Shown here in pieces: positions 24,753 to 33,840 of a stretch of 64,000 nt of DNA (the first letter of the stretch is position 1; the number at the start of each line of letters is the position of its first letter). This DNA comes from Polyangia bacterium (GTDB taxonomy: Bacteria; Myxococcota_A; Polyangia; Nannocystales; Nannocystaceae), in NCBI GenBank assembly GCA_030424595.1, contig JAUHWG010000002.1, positions 248,001 to 312,000 on the forward strand, in the 5' to 3' direction. A program made the translations under genes and the position numbers. Under the pieces are notes generated by a model. The model did no database searches and was not told the DNA's origin. It saw only the letters and a program-made list of their open reading frames with translations.

Positions 24753-26771
24753 ATGGTGCGCTCCGCAGCTCCGCTCCTCGCTCTCCTCCGGCCCTTCGCG
24801 AACATCCCCGCCATGATCATCCCCACGATGATCGTCCCCGTGGCGAGCCTCTCTGTGGTGATGATGGCCGTGGTGACGATGGGCTGCGATCAGGCGGACC
24901 CAAGCCAGGCTCCAAGCGCCGCCCGAGCCGGCCTCGAGGAGCCTGCCTTGGAGGGATCTCCGAGCCCCGCCGAGGCTTCGCTCGTCGACGGCGAGCTCCG
25001 CGGCCAGCCCCTCCTTCGCGCCCGCGACGGGCTCGACCTGGCGATCCCCGGGACACCGCCGACCGCGGTCACCGCAGCGCCGCTCCCCGCCGCCTATTGC
25101 TCGATCGACGTCAACGGCGTCGCCCATGACACCGAGACCGACTACATCGCCCACGTCGTCACCTGCGAGAACGGGGGCGCGAAGCTCGAAGCGCTGAAGG
25201 CCCAGGCGATCGCCGCCCGATCGGTCGCCTACTACGCGATGGCCGAGAACGGGACGATCTGCGACGGTCAGGGCTGTCAGGTCTACACCTGCAACGCCGA
25301 GCCCAAGGCGATCCACTACCAGGCCGCGGCCGAGACCGCCGGGCAGTACCTCTCCTTTGACAACCCGAACAAGGGGAGGGTGCTGACCTACGCGTTCTAC
25401 GTCGCCGGCGACAACGACCAGACCGCGTCGTGCAAGGCGGTCGACCCCAACGCGGGCACCGAGAAGTTCGTCACCTACAACGCCGGCAAGAGCTGGACCG
25501 ACGTCGAGGAGACGACCCTCGGGTTCCAGTTCAAGGACCCGAACAACTACGGCTACGGGCAAAATCGCGGGTGCATGGGCCAGTGGTCCGCGCGCTGCCT
25601 CGAAAACGACCTAGGCTACGACCACGTCGAGATCCTCCGCTACTTCTACGGCGAGGACATCGACATCCTCAAGGCTGAGGGGCCCTGCGTCGGGTCGAGC
25701 AATGAAGCGCCCGAGGGGGTCCTGGAGAGCGCAGGCTGCGAGGGCGTCGTCGGCTGGGCCTACGATCCCGACGTCGGCGAGGACGCGATCAACGTGACCC
25801 TGAGCTTCGGCGGCGCGATCGACGATCCAGAGGCCGTCAGCGCCGAGCTTCCCGCCGGTGTCGCCCGGCCCGACCTCTGCGACGAGCTCGGCTCCTGCGA
25901 TCACGGGTTCGCGATCTCCGGCCCGCGCTCGCTGCGGGACGGCAAGCTCCACCCGGTCCACGCCTACGGCCACGACGACGCCGAGGATGACCTCGTCGAG
26001 CTCGGCCAGAGCCCGACCAATTTCGCCTGCGCCCCGCCGCAGCTGCCGGAGGGCGTGCGCCGAGCGGTCGCTCCGCCGACGATCGAGGCCTGGGACTTTG
26101 ATCCCTTCTGGCAGATGGCGGTCGTCCCGGACGCGGTCGTCGACGGCTACGACGAGTGGCTGCCCCTCGGCGACGAACCCCAGCTGATCCGCGCCGACGG
26201 CTCCGACGAGGTGTGGCTGGTCGACGTGGGCTACCGTCGCCTGATCCCGTCACCGGAGGTCGCGGTGGCCTGGAGCTTCGACCTCGACCAAGCCGCCCTG
26301 TGGCCGACAGAGATGGTCGAGGCCCTCCCCGAGGGCACGCCGGTGCGCTCGCAGGTCTTCCTCCTGCGGGGCGAGGCCGCGACGATCTATGTCATCGACG
26401 ATCCCCAATGTCCCGAGGGCGGGATCCCTGGCGATCCGCTCTGCCCCCAAGCGGGCGACACGGAGGGGGCGACGGACTCCGGCGACACCGACACCACCGA
26501 TCCGACCGGCGCGAGCGGCTCGGGCAGCGACGGCTCCGCGACCCAGGGCAGCGACTCCGGCAGCGACTCCAGCGGCGACGCCAGCGGCGACTCTGCGACG
26601 GGTACGGAGACCGGCGAGCCAGGCAGCATGCCCGGGTTGCCGCCCGGCTACGGCGTCGAGAACGACGAAGACGAGGGCTGCGCATGCTCCACGGCGGCCC
26701 CGAGGGCTCCGCTCGGCCAGACGCTCTTCGGGATCGGCCTGCTCTTCGGCCTCAGGCGCTACCGCCGATGA
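24753..26771 (+). CDS. SpoIID/LytB-domain envelope protein with MYXO-CTERM tail
   Basis: 672 residues from ATG 24753 (ATG 24729 also possible). A hydrophobic N-terminus ends in VVTMGC, a possible lipobox. The SpoIID domain is at about 120-310: a YIAHVVTCEN start and LEALKAQAIAARSVAYYAM, matching the amidase-enhancer/lytic-transglycosylase family acting on peptidoglycan. Then come a module beginning SAGCEGVVGWAYDPD, a block ending in LVDVGYRRLIPSPEVA, and a Ser/Gly/Asp linker. The end (EGCACSTAAP, hydrophobic helix, RRYRR) is a MYXO-CTERM signal, known to be processed by myxosortase. Both C-terminal modules recur in the M23 protein at 39511. Likely a cell-wall enzyme displayed on the surface. 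Confidence 0.8.
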   Translation: MVRSAAPLLALLRPFANIPAMIIPTMIVPVASLSVVMMAVVTMGCDQADPSQAPSAARAGLEEPALEGSPSPAEASLVDGELRGQPLLRARDGLDLAIPGTPPTAVTAAPLPAAYCSIDVNGVAHDTETDYIAHVVTCENGGAKLEALKAQAIAARSVAYYAMAENGTICDGQGCQVYTCNAEPKAIHYQAAAETAGQYLSFDNPNKGRVLTYAFYVAGDNDQTASCKAVDPNAGTEKFVTYNAGKSWTDVEETTLGFQFKDPNNYGYGQNRGCMGQWSARCLENDLGYDHVEILRYFYGEDIDILKAEGPCVGSSNEAPEGVLESAGCEGVVGWAYDPDVGEDAINVTLSFGGAIDDPEAVSAELPAGVARPDLCDELGSCDHGFAISGPRSLRDGKLHPVHAYGHDDAEDDLVELGQSPTNFACAPPQLPEGVRRAVAPPTIEAWDFDPFWQMAVVPDAVVDGYDEWLPLGDEPQLIRADGSDEVWLVDVGYRRLIPSPEVAVAWSFDLDQAALWPTEMVEALPEGTPVRSQVFLLRGEAATIYVIDDPQCPEGGIPGDPLCPQAGDTEGATDSGDTDTTDPTGASGSGSDGSATQGSDSGSDSSGDASGDSATGTETGEPGSMPGLPPGYGVENDEDEGCACSTAAPRAPLGQTLFGIGLLFGLRRYRR

Positions 26772-26884
26772 TCCGCTCGCCGACATGACCTCGCCCCGGC
26801 GGACTCCACCACGTCCCTCGTCCGGATCCGGCGAGTCTTCCTGGGCGACCCGTCGCGCGCCCTTCATCGAAGCCGAGAACTGGA

Positions 26885-26971
26885 CGATCGCGCCCGCCTC
26901 AGCCGGCGGCCGCTCCAGCCGCCGAGAGGGCGACCACGGCGAGGCCTCGGAACGTTCGTGTGGGCGGCTAG
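26885..26971. repeat. Diverged copy of the dispersed palindromic repeat
   Basis: GCCGAGAGGGCGACCACGGC and the end GGGCGGCTAG follow the right arm of the copy at 8606-8770. It lies between convergent genes and its CTAG (26968-26971) contains the stop of the minus-strand gene. Confidence 0.5.
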
Positions 26972-27759
26972 TTGCCGAGGCGGGGGCTTGAGGGCGCCCG
27001 CAGGCACGAAGGCAGGCTGACCATCACCTCGTGGTGCGAGGTCTGAAACTGGATCGCCTCCGCCGTGCCCGCCGAGACGCTTGAGCGCGCCAGAGGGAGC
27101 CCGCGGCCGACCTGCTCGACGAGCCCGAGACCCCGCGAGACGGCGGCGAGGAGCGGGTTTCGCGGCAGCGAGAGACCTCCCCGCTGGGCGAGCTCGGCGA
27201 GGGGGAGCGGCGCCGGCGGTCCGCCGGGGCTGCTGACCTCTAGGCGGTCGTTGAAGATCCGCAGACCGACACGACCCGGGAGCCGCAGATCGCGATGGAC
27301 GAGGGCGTTGACGAGGATCTCGCGGACCGCCGCGATCGGGAACTCTTCCCGGCTCGTGCTCGGGCCGAGGAGCTCGGGGACGCTCTGGCTGTGACTTTGG
27401 ACGAAGTCCAGGCCCTGCTGGAGGAGGGAGGCGACGCTCCCCTCGAAGTCCTCGTGGGCGATCACCGGATCGGCGATGCTGAGCCCCTGGACGCGGATGG
27501 CGCTCAGGCCCCACTCCGGGCGGAAGAGCTGGGGGCAGAGGCCGAACGAGAGGAGCCCGGCGACGGTCGGCGCGATCGCGCCGCCGGAGACCTGGGCGAG
27601 GAGGCCCATCCGGACCGCGAAGGCCTCGACGCCGAGGTTGGCCGCGAAGGCCGGGGAGCGCCGGCGCAGGTAGTCCGCGAGGGACCCCATATCGAGGTCC
27701 TCAACCGTGACCCCGAGCACGGAGGAGCGCTCAAAACCGACGGGAGCCGGCGCTACCAC
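26968..27759 (-). CDS. Schlafen/AlbA_2-type ATP-binding protein lacking its N-terminal AlbA domain
   Basis: About 263 residues from a GTG at 27759; the frame remains open to 28005 but through repeat-like DNA. The C-terminal half is an HATPase_c_4 domain: FPIAAVREILVNALVHRDL, RIFNDRLEVSSPGGPPAPL and RNPLLAAV. The first ~90 residues match the linker region of these RecG-like/Schlafen-like proteins (LADYLRRRSPAF..., PTVAGLLSFGLCPQLFRPEWGLSAIRVQG). In complete members an AlbA_2 nucleic-acid-binding domain of ~120 residues comes first; here its place is taken by a degenerate palindromic repeat (27775-27905). It is probably a decayed or shortened gene. Complete relatives are predicted transcriptional or defence-linked ATP-binding proteins. 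Confidence 0.65.
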   Translation of the reverse strand: MVAPAPVGFERSSVLGVTVEDLDMGSLADYLRRRSPAFAANLGVEAFAVRMGLLAQVSGGAIAPTVAGLLSFGLCPQLFRPEWGLSAIRVQGLSIADPVIAHEDFEGSVASLLQQGLDFVQSHSQSVPELLGPSTSREEFPIAAVREILVNALVHRDLRLPGRVGLRIFNDRLEVSSPGGPPAPLPLAELAQRGGLSLPRNPLLAAVSRGLGLVEQVGRGLPLARSSVSAGTAEAIQFQTSHHEVMVSLPSCLRAPSSPRLGN

Positions 27760-27774
27760 AGACCTTGCCCCACA

Positions 27775-27905
27775 GCGAGCGCCCCGCGGCGAAGGTCCCC
27801 GGTCCCGCGCACCCGTCGGCCCTCTCCTCCACGCGCCGCTGGCCTGGGCTCGATCGCAGGTCTTGGCGGGTCCGAGAGCGCTGGACCGTCGCCACAGGCT
27901 TTGAG
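27775..27905. repeat. Degenerate repeat at the 5' end of the Schlafen-type gene
   Basis: GGCGAAGGTCCC...GTCGGCCCTCTCC...CGCCGCTGG...GTCTTGGCGGGTCCGAGAG keeps the block order of the palindromic family, though the similarity is weak. Its position suggests that an insertion removed the missing domain. Confidence 0.35.
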
Positions 27906-28089
27906 GGGAGACACACGGGCACGATTCACGGCTGCATACTATCAAGGCTGCCTTCGCCGATCCGTGGGCCCGTGAGGCGGGGTAGGCGGGGCCATCTGCC
28001 CCCATGGAGCCCTCCAGCGACGGCGCAGCACTCGGATCCGCCCGCTGAGAAAAATGTGTTAGGGTGGCGGCCCTCTAAGGAAGAGATCG

Positions 28090-28479
28090 ATGCGCTCCAT
28101 GCTCCGGATACTCCCCCTAGTCGTCCTCTCCATGTCCCTCGGCGCGTGCGCGAAGAACAAGTCGAAGGACAGCGCGATGGCTCCATGCGAGGACGGGTAC
28201 GTCCTCCAGGAGAAGCGCTGTGTCCTCGAGAGCGTCGTCGCCTACAACCAGTGCATCGCGGAGAAGGGCGTCAGCCAGGACAGCTCGGATCAGATCGCCG
28301 GGCGCCTCGGTCTCCACTTCTACGGTCCCAACATGGGCCTCCGCCCCGACACCCGCGAGAAGGCCAAGACCTTCTCCTCGCTCTACCCCGACCAGTGCAG
28401 CAACCTGCAGGGCGTCTGGGGCTGCTACCAGCAGGCCACGCGCTCGGCGGATCCGTCCACCGAACCGCTCTGCCAGTAG
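28090..28479 (+). CDS. Small cysteine-containing lipoprotein
   Basis: 129 residues. The ATG is preceded by a clear Shine-Dalgarno (AAGGAAGAG, about 5 nt), unusual among the genes of this window. Signal peptide MRSMLRILPLVVLSMSLGAC ends in a lipobox. The mature chain has seven Cys (CEDGYVLQEKRC, YNQC, QCSN, GVWGCYQQ, LCQ), which may form disulfides. Strong RBS plus a textbook terminator right after it suggest a highly expressed monocistronic lipoprotein. No family recognised. Confidence 0.7.
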   Translation: MRSMLRILPLVVLSMSLGACAKNKSKDSAMAPCEDGYVLQEKRCVLESVVAYNQCIAEKGVSQDSSDQIAGRLGLHFYGPNMGLRPDTREKAKTFSSLYPDQCSNLQGVWGCYQQATRSADPSTEPLCQ

Positions 28480-28520
28480 TCTCGTCGGTCTACCGCGGGT
28501 AGACGCAGTCTCTCAAGCAA

Positions 28521-28554
28521 GACTCCCGAAGGGCTCTGCCCTCGGGAGTCTTTT
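28521..28554 (+). terminator. Strong intrinsic terminator
   Basis: GACTCCCGA-A-GGGC, loop TCT, GCCC-TCGGGAGTC, then TTTT: a 13-bp stem with one bulged A, 41 nt after the lipoprotein stop. Confidence 0.9.
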
Positions 28555-28720
28555 GCGTGGTTGCGGGGCCTCAGCGACGACGCGAGGGATGCCCGACGTG
28601 CGAGGGCGAGCCTGCGTCGATGGTCGGTCCGCTCGGCGAGCTATCGCTCACGCCAAGCCGAAGCGTGCTGTCCGAGCTGGGCTCGGGGAGGCTGGGATCA
28701 AGCTCCGCGAGCTGTACATC

Positions 28721-28829
28721 GACAGCGGCGAGCTCGCCTGTCAGGTGTCGAGGTCTTCCGAGCTGCGGGTACATCAGCAGACACCGGCGAACCCGCCTGT
28801 CAGGCGTCGAGGTCTTCCGAGCTGCGGGT
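28721..28829. repeat. 59-bp tandem duplication
   Basis: 28721-28779 and 28780-28829 share GACAnCGGCGA, CGCCTGTCAGG and GTCGAGGTCTTCCGAGCTGCGGGT. The rest of the ~420-bp gap to the convergent gene holds no recognisable gene. Confidence 0.8.
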
Positions 28830-28979
28830 GCGGAGGCAGTACAGCCCGTCGAGGCCGGTGCGGGCGACGGGCTCGGAGGTCCGCGCCAACGAGAGTCGCC
28901 GGCTCTCGCGGCAGCTCCCGCCGACCAACGTCGGCCCCGAGGGACCGACCGCAGACCTTGGTGTGTCGAAGCGGCGGCG

Positions 28980-30137
28980 CTATTCGACCTGGACGCAGTA
29001 GACGCGGGCGGTCGAGGTGCAGGGCACGAGGCTGTTGCTGTCGGTCCAGCGGGCGTCCTTGTACTTCGACGAGCCGTAGGCCCCGGAGTCCTCGGGATCC
29101 GCCGAGGACCACCCTGCACAGTCAAACGACCCCTTCGAGGAGCCCGTCTTGGTCGTGTTGGTCCAGACCAGCGAGATGGCCAGGTCCTCGCCGGTCTCGC
29201 TCGTCCGGATCTCGCTCAGGAGTTCGCCGCTCGTCAGATCTGCCCAGCTCTCGGCGACCACGACGCCGTTCGAGAGCTCGTAGCGACCCAAGAAGCCCTC
29301 GTCCACGCCGAAGCGGTTCTTCGGCGCAGTCTCCCCTTGGCTCAGCCAGGCCATAAAGAGTCCCGACAGATCCGCGTCGTCTGCGAGGAGCTGACACTGA
29401 GCGTCCGCCTGCTGGACCCCCTCGAATTGGCCGATCTTCGGCGAGAAGTCGCCGGAGAAGCTCACGCTGCTGAGGAAGACACGACGAACCTCGCGCTCAC
29501 ACTTGCTCGTGCAACCGTCACCGTCGTCGAGGTTGCCGTCGTCGCACTCCTCGGTCCCGCCGTTCTCGGTCGAGTAGAGGAAGCCGTCGCCGCAGACGTT
29601 GAGATCGCAGGTCGCGGTGCACGCGTCATCGTCGTCGGCGTTGCCGTCATCGCATTGTTCGCCGAGCGCGTCGACCGAGCCGTCTCCGTCACAATCGGTC
29701 GCAGGGCAGTCCGAGGGGCACGCGAAGGGGTTCTCGAAGGCGCCATCGCAGACCCCGTCCGGCTCACAGCCGCCGCAGTCGTGGAGGCAATCGGCGACGT
29801 GCTCGTCATCGTCGCAGACCCCGTCGTAGTCGCAGATCGGGTCCTCTGTCGTCGACGTGTCGCTGTCGCCCGTCGTCGTGTCCGTGTCGGAGCCGGTCGT
29901 CGAGCTGACCTCGCTGGTCGTCAGCGGCTCCGTTGTCACCGTCGAGGTGGTCGTCCCTAGCGTCGTCGGCGCGGTGTCGTCGGTGGTCGCCTCGGAGTCG
30001 GAGTCCGAGTCCGTGAGCACCGTCGTCATGTCATCGGTAGTCTCGCCGCTCCGCGGCACGCAACCCGAGGAGATCGATGCGACGGCGACAAGAAACGCGG
30101 GGACGAGGAGCTGAGAGGGAGAGATCGTTGCTTGCAT
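28980..30137 (-). CDS. Cysteine-rich repeat lipoprotein with DUF1554 domain
   Basis: 385 residues from the ATG at 30137, which gives a signal peptide with lipobox (ASISSGC). A ~75-residue Thr/Ser/Asp linker leads to cysteine-rich repeats of the myxobacterial disulfide type (CDYDGVCDDDEHVADC, EQCDDGNADDDDACTATC, EECDDGNLDDGDGCTSKC). The C-terminal ~165 residues are a DUF1554-like domain: VFLSSVSFSGDF, AQCQLLADDADL, MAWLSQG, ESWADLTSGELLSEI, VWTNT and the end TARVYCVQVE. The protein at 62190 has the same two-part plan. DUF1554 is known mainly from exported proteins of unknown function; a lectin-like adhesive role is inference. Confidence 0.8.
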   Translation of the reverse strand: MQATISPSQLLVPAFLVAVASISSGCVPRSGETTDDMTTVLTDSDSDSEATTDDTAPTTLGTTTSTVTTEPLTTSEVSSTTGSDTDTTTGDSDTSTTEDPICDYDGVCDDDEHVADCLHDCGGCEPDGVCDGAFENPFACPSDCPATDCDGDGSVDALGEQCDDGNADDDDACTATCDLNVCGDGFLYSTENGGTEECDDGNLDDGDGCTSKCEREVRRVFLSSVSFSGDFSPKIGQFEGVQQADAQCQLLADDADLSGLFMAWLSQGETAPKNRFGVDEGFLGRYELSNGVVVAESWADLTSGELLSEIRTSETGEDLAISLVWTNTTKTGSSKGSFDCAGWSSADPEDSGAYGSSKYKDARWTDSNSLVPCTSTARVYCVQVE

Positions 30138-30289
30138 GGGCGTCCACGCCGAGGTCGCTTGAGAACCCGCGGCGATCCTTCGATACCAACCGAAGAGGTC
30201 AACGCAGAGGTCGTCATGACTCGACGTGCCAATCCTGCTGCAAGGGCCCTGGATCATCAAGCCCGAGCGCCTTCCGCTTCGATCTACGA

Positions 30290-30440
30290 GTGTATTCGGG
30301 AAAGTAACTGCCCTCAACTAAACCCTTCGAAACAGGGCAATTTCAGAATACACATTTTTCAGAAGACCAGCTCATTCAGGGGGCAAACACCCCACACTCT
30401 GGGGGTGCAGACCCCATCATCTGTCCACTCCGCAGGCCAG
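30290..30440. other. AT-richer island with paired GGGG-N7-CCCC elements
   Basis: 30300-30375 is unusually AT-rich (AACTAAACCC, CAATTTCAG, ACACATTTTTCAG) and contains TGCCCT (30309) pairing with AGGGCA (30334). GGGGGCAAACACCCC (30379-30393) and GGGGGTGCAGACCCC (30401-30415) are two similar quasi-palindromes 22 bp apart, followed by CAGACCCCCGGGG. It could be a promoter/operator region for either flanking gene, or a small RNA. The remaining ~640 bp to the next start show no convincing gene. Confidence 0.4.
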
Positions 30441-31080
30441 ACCCCCGGGGCCAGCGGCGCCCTTCGTAGCCGTTGATGCGTGGCCCTGAGAGATCTTCTG
30501 CCTCGCCACGGTTGACCTCGCCAGCTCACGACCTCGACCGAGCGCCCCGCCGACGACTCGCCAGGCAGAGAGCCTGTCTCTTAGGTCACCCACACTGGAG
30601 CGAGCGTACGATCGAGAGAAGATGGTCATGGGGACAGGTCCGCCTCCTCGCCGTGCTCCGATCGCGATCGACCCGCTGCGGAGCACGGACGAACCCCGCC
30701 TCGACGAGGCCTCATCGCCGCCGCAACATTGGGCCGCGACCGCCGAACCAGCTCGGCATGCGCCACGTCCAGGGCAGATCCTCATCCCCCGAGGGGGCTC
30801 ATGCTCCGATCTTTGGCCAGGCGAGAGGTCTGATGCCCGTGAACCCCGGAGCGACCTCCGCTGGCCCTCGCCTCCGCGCGAGCTCGGCGACAGGGGCGAC
30901 GCCGTCCCTCGACCCCGGTCGGCGTAGGGGCCACGGCCTCCGCACCGGCGACGACGACCCCGCCCGCGACAGGCCATGGGAGACTTCGCCGCCCGCTGGG
31001 GGTGACCGCCGCTTGGCAACGATCGACGCTTTGATTACCATCCCGTCGCTGGGGTAAGCCTGGCCGAAGGATCTACCGCC

Positions 31081-32355
31081 GTGACGAGCCCTGTCCTTAG
31101 CGTGCTGCTGTCCACTCTAGTGAGCACTGCTCCGATCGCCGGACCCGCGGACGCCGCAGCGAAGCCCTCCACCGCCGCGGTCGGCACCTCCGCGCGTGGA
31201 GCCCAGGCGACCCGCGAGGAGCAGGCCTTTCAGCTCTACCAAGCCGGCCGCTTCGCCGAGGCGGCGATCGAGTTCGAGGCGCTCTGGGCCGACTTCGCCG
31301 ACCCTCGCTACCTCTACAACGCCGCCTCGAGCCGCTTCGCGGTCGGCCACTTCGCCCACGCCGCAGACTACCTCGCGCGCTACCTCGAGACCCCAGGCCT
31401 CGCCGCCGATGATCGTGGCGACGCCAGCGGCCAGCTCGCGGCGGCCCGAGGTCACCTGGTCGAGCTCCTGATCACGGTCCAGGGACCCGCCGAGGGCGCC
31501 TCCCTCACGGTCGAGCATGTCCCGGAGCTCGCCTCCGATCTGCGCCCCCCCTTGGCGCTAAGGACCGCCTTCGGCGAGACCGGGGGCGAGGGCAATACCG
31601 CGCTCGACCCCGGCCAGTGGCGGGTCCGCCTCTCCGCCCCCGACGGTCGGGAGGTCACCCAAGAGATCGCGATCCGCAGCGGCCCCTCCCAGGAGCTCCG
31701 CCTCGATCTCCCAGAGGCGGAGGCGACCCCCGAGGATCCCCCGTCGATGCGCCCCTACGCCCTCGGCTTCGGAGTCGGCGGGGGCGGCGTGGCGCTCGTC
31801 GGCCTCGGCATGACGATCGGCACCTCGGTCCGCGCCAACCGCCTCCTCACGGGCGACGAGGCCTGCACGATGGAGGCGGCGACCTGCCGTCAGCGCGTCG
31901 TCCGCAACCTCAACGCCCGCGCCTGGGGGACCGGACTCCTGGGCCTCGGCCTGGGCTCGGCGGCGGGGGGCCTCACAGGCCTGATCTCCGACTCCAAGCA
32001 GCGCCGAACGGTCTGGATCGCCGAGGCCGCGACCGGCGGTGCGCTCGTGATCGCCGGCACCGCGAGCGTCTTCCTCGGCGCCAGGATCAGCCGCGGCGTG
32101 ACATCGCCGAGCGACGCGACCTGGAACGACTTTGCGGCCTGGTCCGCGGCCTTCACCGACGAGGGCGCCGGAGGAGCGAGCCTCCACTCGGTCGGCGGCC
32201 TCCTGCTCGGACTCGGCGCAGGGCTGACGACGAGCTCCGTCACCGCGCTCCTGCTCCAACGCTCCGGCGAAGGTCGGTCGCGCAGGTCGACGTCGAAGGC
32301 TCGGCTCGACGTCGGCGCCTCGCTGAGCGGCATCGTCCTCAGCGGCTCTTTCTAG
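31081..32355 (+). CDS. TPR protein with C-terminal membrane helices
   Basis: 424 residues from a GTG at 31081, with GAAGG 8-12 nt upstream. The first ~25 residues (VLSVLLSTLVSTAPIAGPADA) form a signal peptide. Residues 45-110 contain TPR-like helices (AFQLYQAGRFAEAAIEFEALW, RYLYNAASSRFAVGHFAHAADYLARYL). Then comes a small beta domain resembling PEGA/surface beta-sandwiches (LLITVQGPAEGASLTVEHV, DPGQWRVRLSAPDGR). The last ~190 residues have Gly/Leu/Ala-rich probable helices (FGVGGGGVALVGLGMTIG, WGTGLLGLGLGSAAGGLTGLI, TGGALVIAGTASVFLGA). The plan recurs in myxobacterial envelope proteins; partner unknown. Confidence 0.65.
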   Translation: MTSPVLSVLLSTLVSTAPIAGPADAAAKPSTAAVGTSARGAQATREEQAFQLYQAGRFAEAAIEFEALWADFADPRYLYNAASSRFAVGHFAHAADYLARYLETPGLAADDRGDASGQLAAARGHLVELLITVQGPAEGASLTVEHVPELASDLRPPLALRTAFGETGGEGNTALDPGQWRVRLSAPDGREVTQEIAIRSGPSQELRLDLPEAEATPEDPPSMRPYALGFGVGGGGVALVGLGMTIGTSVRANRLLTGDEACTMEAATCRQRVVRNLNARAWGTGLLGLGLGSAAGGLTGLISDSKQRRTVWIAEAATGGALVIAGTASVFLGARISRGVTSPSDATWNDFAAWSAAFTDEGAGGASLHSVGGLLLGLGAGLTTSSVTALLLQRSGEGRSRRSTSKARLDVGASLSGIVLSGSF

Positions 32356-32389
32356 CGGCGTCGCCTCCGGCCCGTGACTGGAGACGCGT

Positions 32390-32442
32390 GTGTGCTCGAC
32401 AGGGGAGATGACGCGGGCCTGCCCCGCATGTGGGTCTGCTAG
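32390..32442. repeat. Possible end of a palindromic repeat copy
   Basis: ACGCGGGCCTGCCCCGCATGTGGGTCTGCTAG resembles the right end GCGGGACTTTTGCCACGGTCTGCTAG of the copy at 11885. It fills the 83-bp convergent gap and its CTAG holds the stop of the minus-strand gene. Confidence 0.3.
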
Positions 32443-33632
32443 GGCTTGAGCCGCGGCACGCACGACCAGCGCTCATCCGCCGCCGCTCGACAGTCCATCG
32501 AGCTTGCGCACCCGCAGTCGCGACAGCAGCTGTTGGAGTCCTCGCCGCCCTCACAGCGACCGTCGCCACAGCGGACCCCGTCGCCCTGCGCCGCCGGGGT
32601 CGCGACCTCAGGCGCACCGCGCAGCTTGGGGATACACCGCCCGTCGGCCGTACAGCGCGCACAGTGGGCAGGGCAGGGGGCCTGCGGGGGATCCGGGACC
32701 TCGACGAGATCGGGCGTGTCTGAGACCCACGGGGTGACGTCCCCGGCGGGCGCCGCGACGGTCGGACGCTCGCCGCAGTCGACCACACAGCGGTCCCCGG
32801 CGCTCTCCTCCCCGGCCTCGCAGCGGCCATTGCCGCACCACTCCCGCTGGCAACGGGCGTCTGGGCCCTCATCGGTGAGCTCGGCCCGGAGGAGCTCGAG
32901 GTGCCGCTCGAGATCGCGGATGTCGCCGTCGACGAGGCGCTCGAACTTCGCCCAGCGGACCCGCCGGTTGCAGTCGAGCACCAGCGTCACCGGAAGCTCA
33001 TCAAAGAAGAGCGGCTGCTGCCCCGGTCGCCCTCGGAGCGCCTGGAGGAAGGGCGCCCCCTGACCGCGATCGGAGAGCCGGATCGTCTCGGCCGGCAGGC
33101 TCTCTGCCCAGTCTTCGTAGGCGATCTTCGGCGCGCTGAGATCGTTGACCTGCACCGCGACAAAACGAACGCTCTCGCCCCAGTCCTCAGCATGTTCGGC
33201 GAAGAGGCGCTGAAAGTCCGGCATCTCCTCCTTACAGGCGCCGCACCAGACCGCCCAGAGGTTGACGACGTGGATCGTCGACGGCGGGAGGATCTTGCGG
33301 TCCCCGACCCGTGCGCTGCGCAGCTCCGCGCCGGCGTCCAGGTGCTGGAGCTCGACCCCCATCGCCGACGAGATGTCGATCCCCTCGTCCCCGAGGTAGG
33401 TCCGATCGCGCTGGACGCGATCCTCGGGCGGCGCCGCCCGAGGGGGCTCGCCGACGCTCGCCGGCGCGGCGCCGGTGCAGGCCAGGGATCGCTCCGTGGT
33501 CCACGCGATGTCCCGCTCTGTCCGCGCGATCTCCTGCCAGAGCACCAGCGAGAGCACGACCGAGCTCGCGGCGATCAGAAGGCAGAGGAACGCGCTGAGA
33601 ACCAGCGGCCTCGACTCAGGGTCGACGGCCAT
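32439..33632 (-). CDS. Membrane-anchored TlpA-like thioredoxin with cysteine-rich C-terminus
   Basis: 397 residues from the ATG at 33632 (Shine-Dalgarno GGAGAGG just upstream; a GTG at 33668 is less likely). One N-terminal helix (LVLSAFLCLLIAASSVVLSLVLW) anchors a periplasmic thioredoxin domain at about 100-255: STIHVVNLWAVWCGACKEEMPDFQRLF has the redox motif WCGAC, followed by FVAVQVND and a FDELPVTLVLD cis-Pro loop. The C-terminal ~140 residues have about 22 cysteines in GNGRCEAGEE-like repeats. It is the last gene of a five-gene operon, overlapping the small CxxC protein by 17 nt. Probable periplasmic disulfide reductant; the Cys-rich tail may be its substrate or a redox partner. Confidence 0.8.
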   Translation of the reverse strand: MAVDPESRPLVLSAFLCLLIAASSVVLSLVLWQEIARTERDIAWTTERSLACTGAAPASVGEPPRAAPPEDRVQRDRTYLGDEGIDISSAMGVELQHLDAGAELRSARVGDRKILPPSTIHVVNLWAVWCGACKEEMPDFQRLFAEHAEDWGESVRFVAVQVNDLSAPKIAYEDWAESLPAETIRLSDRGQGAPFLQALRGRPGQQPLFFDELPVTLVLDCNRRVRWAKFERLVDGDIRDLERHLELLRAELTDEGPDARCQREWCGNGRCEAGEESAGDRCVVDCGERPTVAAPAGDVTPWVSDTPDLVEVPDPPQAPCPAHCARCTADGRCIPKLRGAPEVATPAAQGDGVRCGDGRCEGGEDSNSCCRDCGCASSMDCRAAADERWSCVPRLKP

Positions 33633-33840
33633 CCGCCTCTCCTCGCTGGGCGCTCGGCTCGTCGACACAACAGGGGCAGTGGGCCTTCGCGAGCGCAGCC
33701 AGATCGCGCGCGTCGAGCAGACGCCACGCGAGCACCACCGCCAAGAGGACGCTGCACACGGCGATCATCGCCGCAGCGATCGCGACCGAGCGAAGCATCG
33801 CCTGGCTCGTCGGCTGCGGGGCCTGCGTCTGGACGCTCAT
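33616..33840 (-). CDS. Small single-pass membrane protein with a CPCC motif
   Basis: 74 residues. The ATG at 33840 overlaps the stop of the OmpA-like gene (ATGA) and the end overlaps the TlpA-like gene by 17 nt, so coding in this operon is very likely despite the size. It has one helix (AIAAAMIAVCSVLLAVVLAWRLL) followed by LAALAKAHCPCCVDEPS. The CxxC directly after the helix suggests a thiol relay or metal site at the membrane surface, in keeping with the thioredoxin-like neighbours. No family recognised. Confidence 0.65.
   Translation of the reverse strand: MSVQTQAPQPTSQAMLRSVAIAAAMIAVCSVLLAVVLAWRLLDARDLAALAKAHCPCCVDEPSAQRGEADGRRP

Noticed and set aside
30473..31057. Possible gene upstream of the TPR protein
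   Set aside because: Open on both strands, Arg/Pro/Ser-rich, no start signal, no domain; treated as non-coding.
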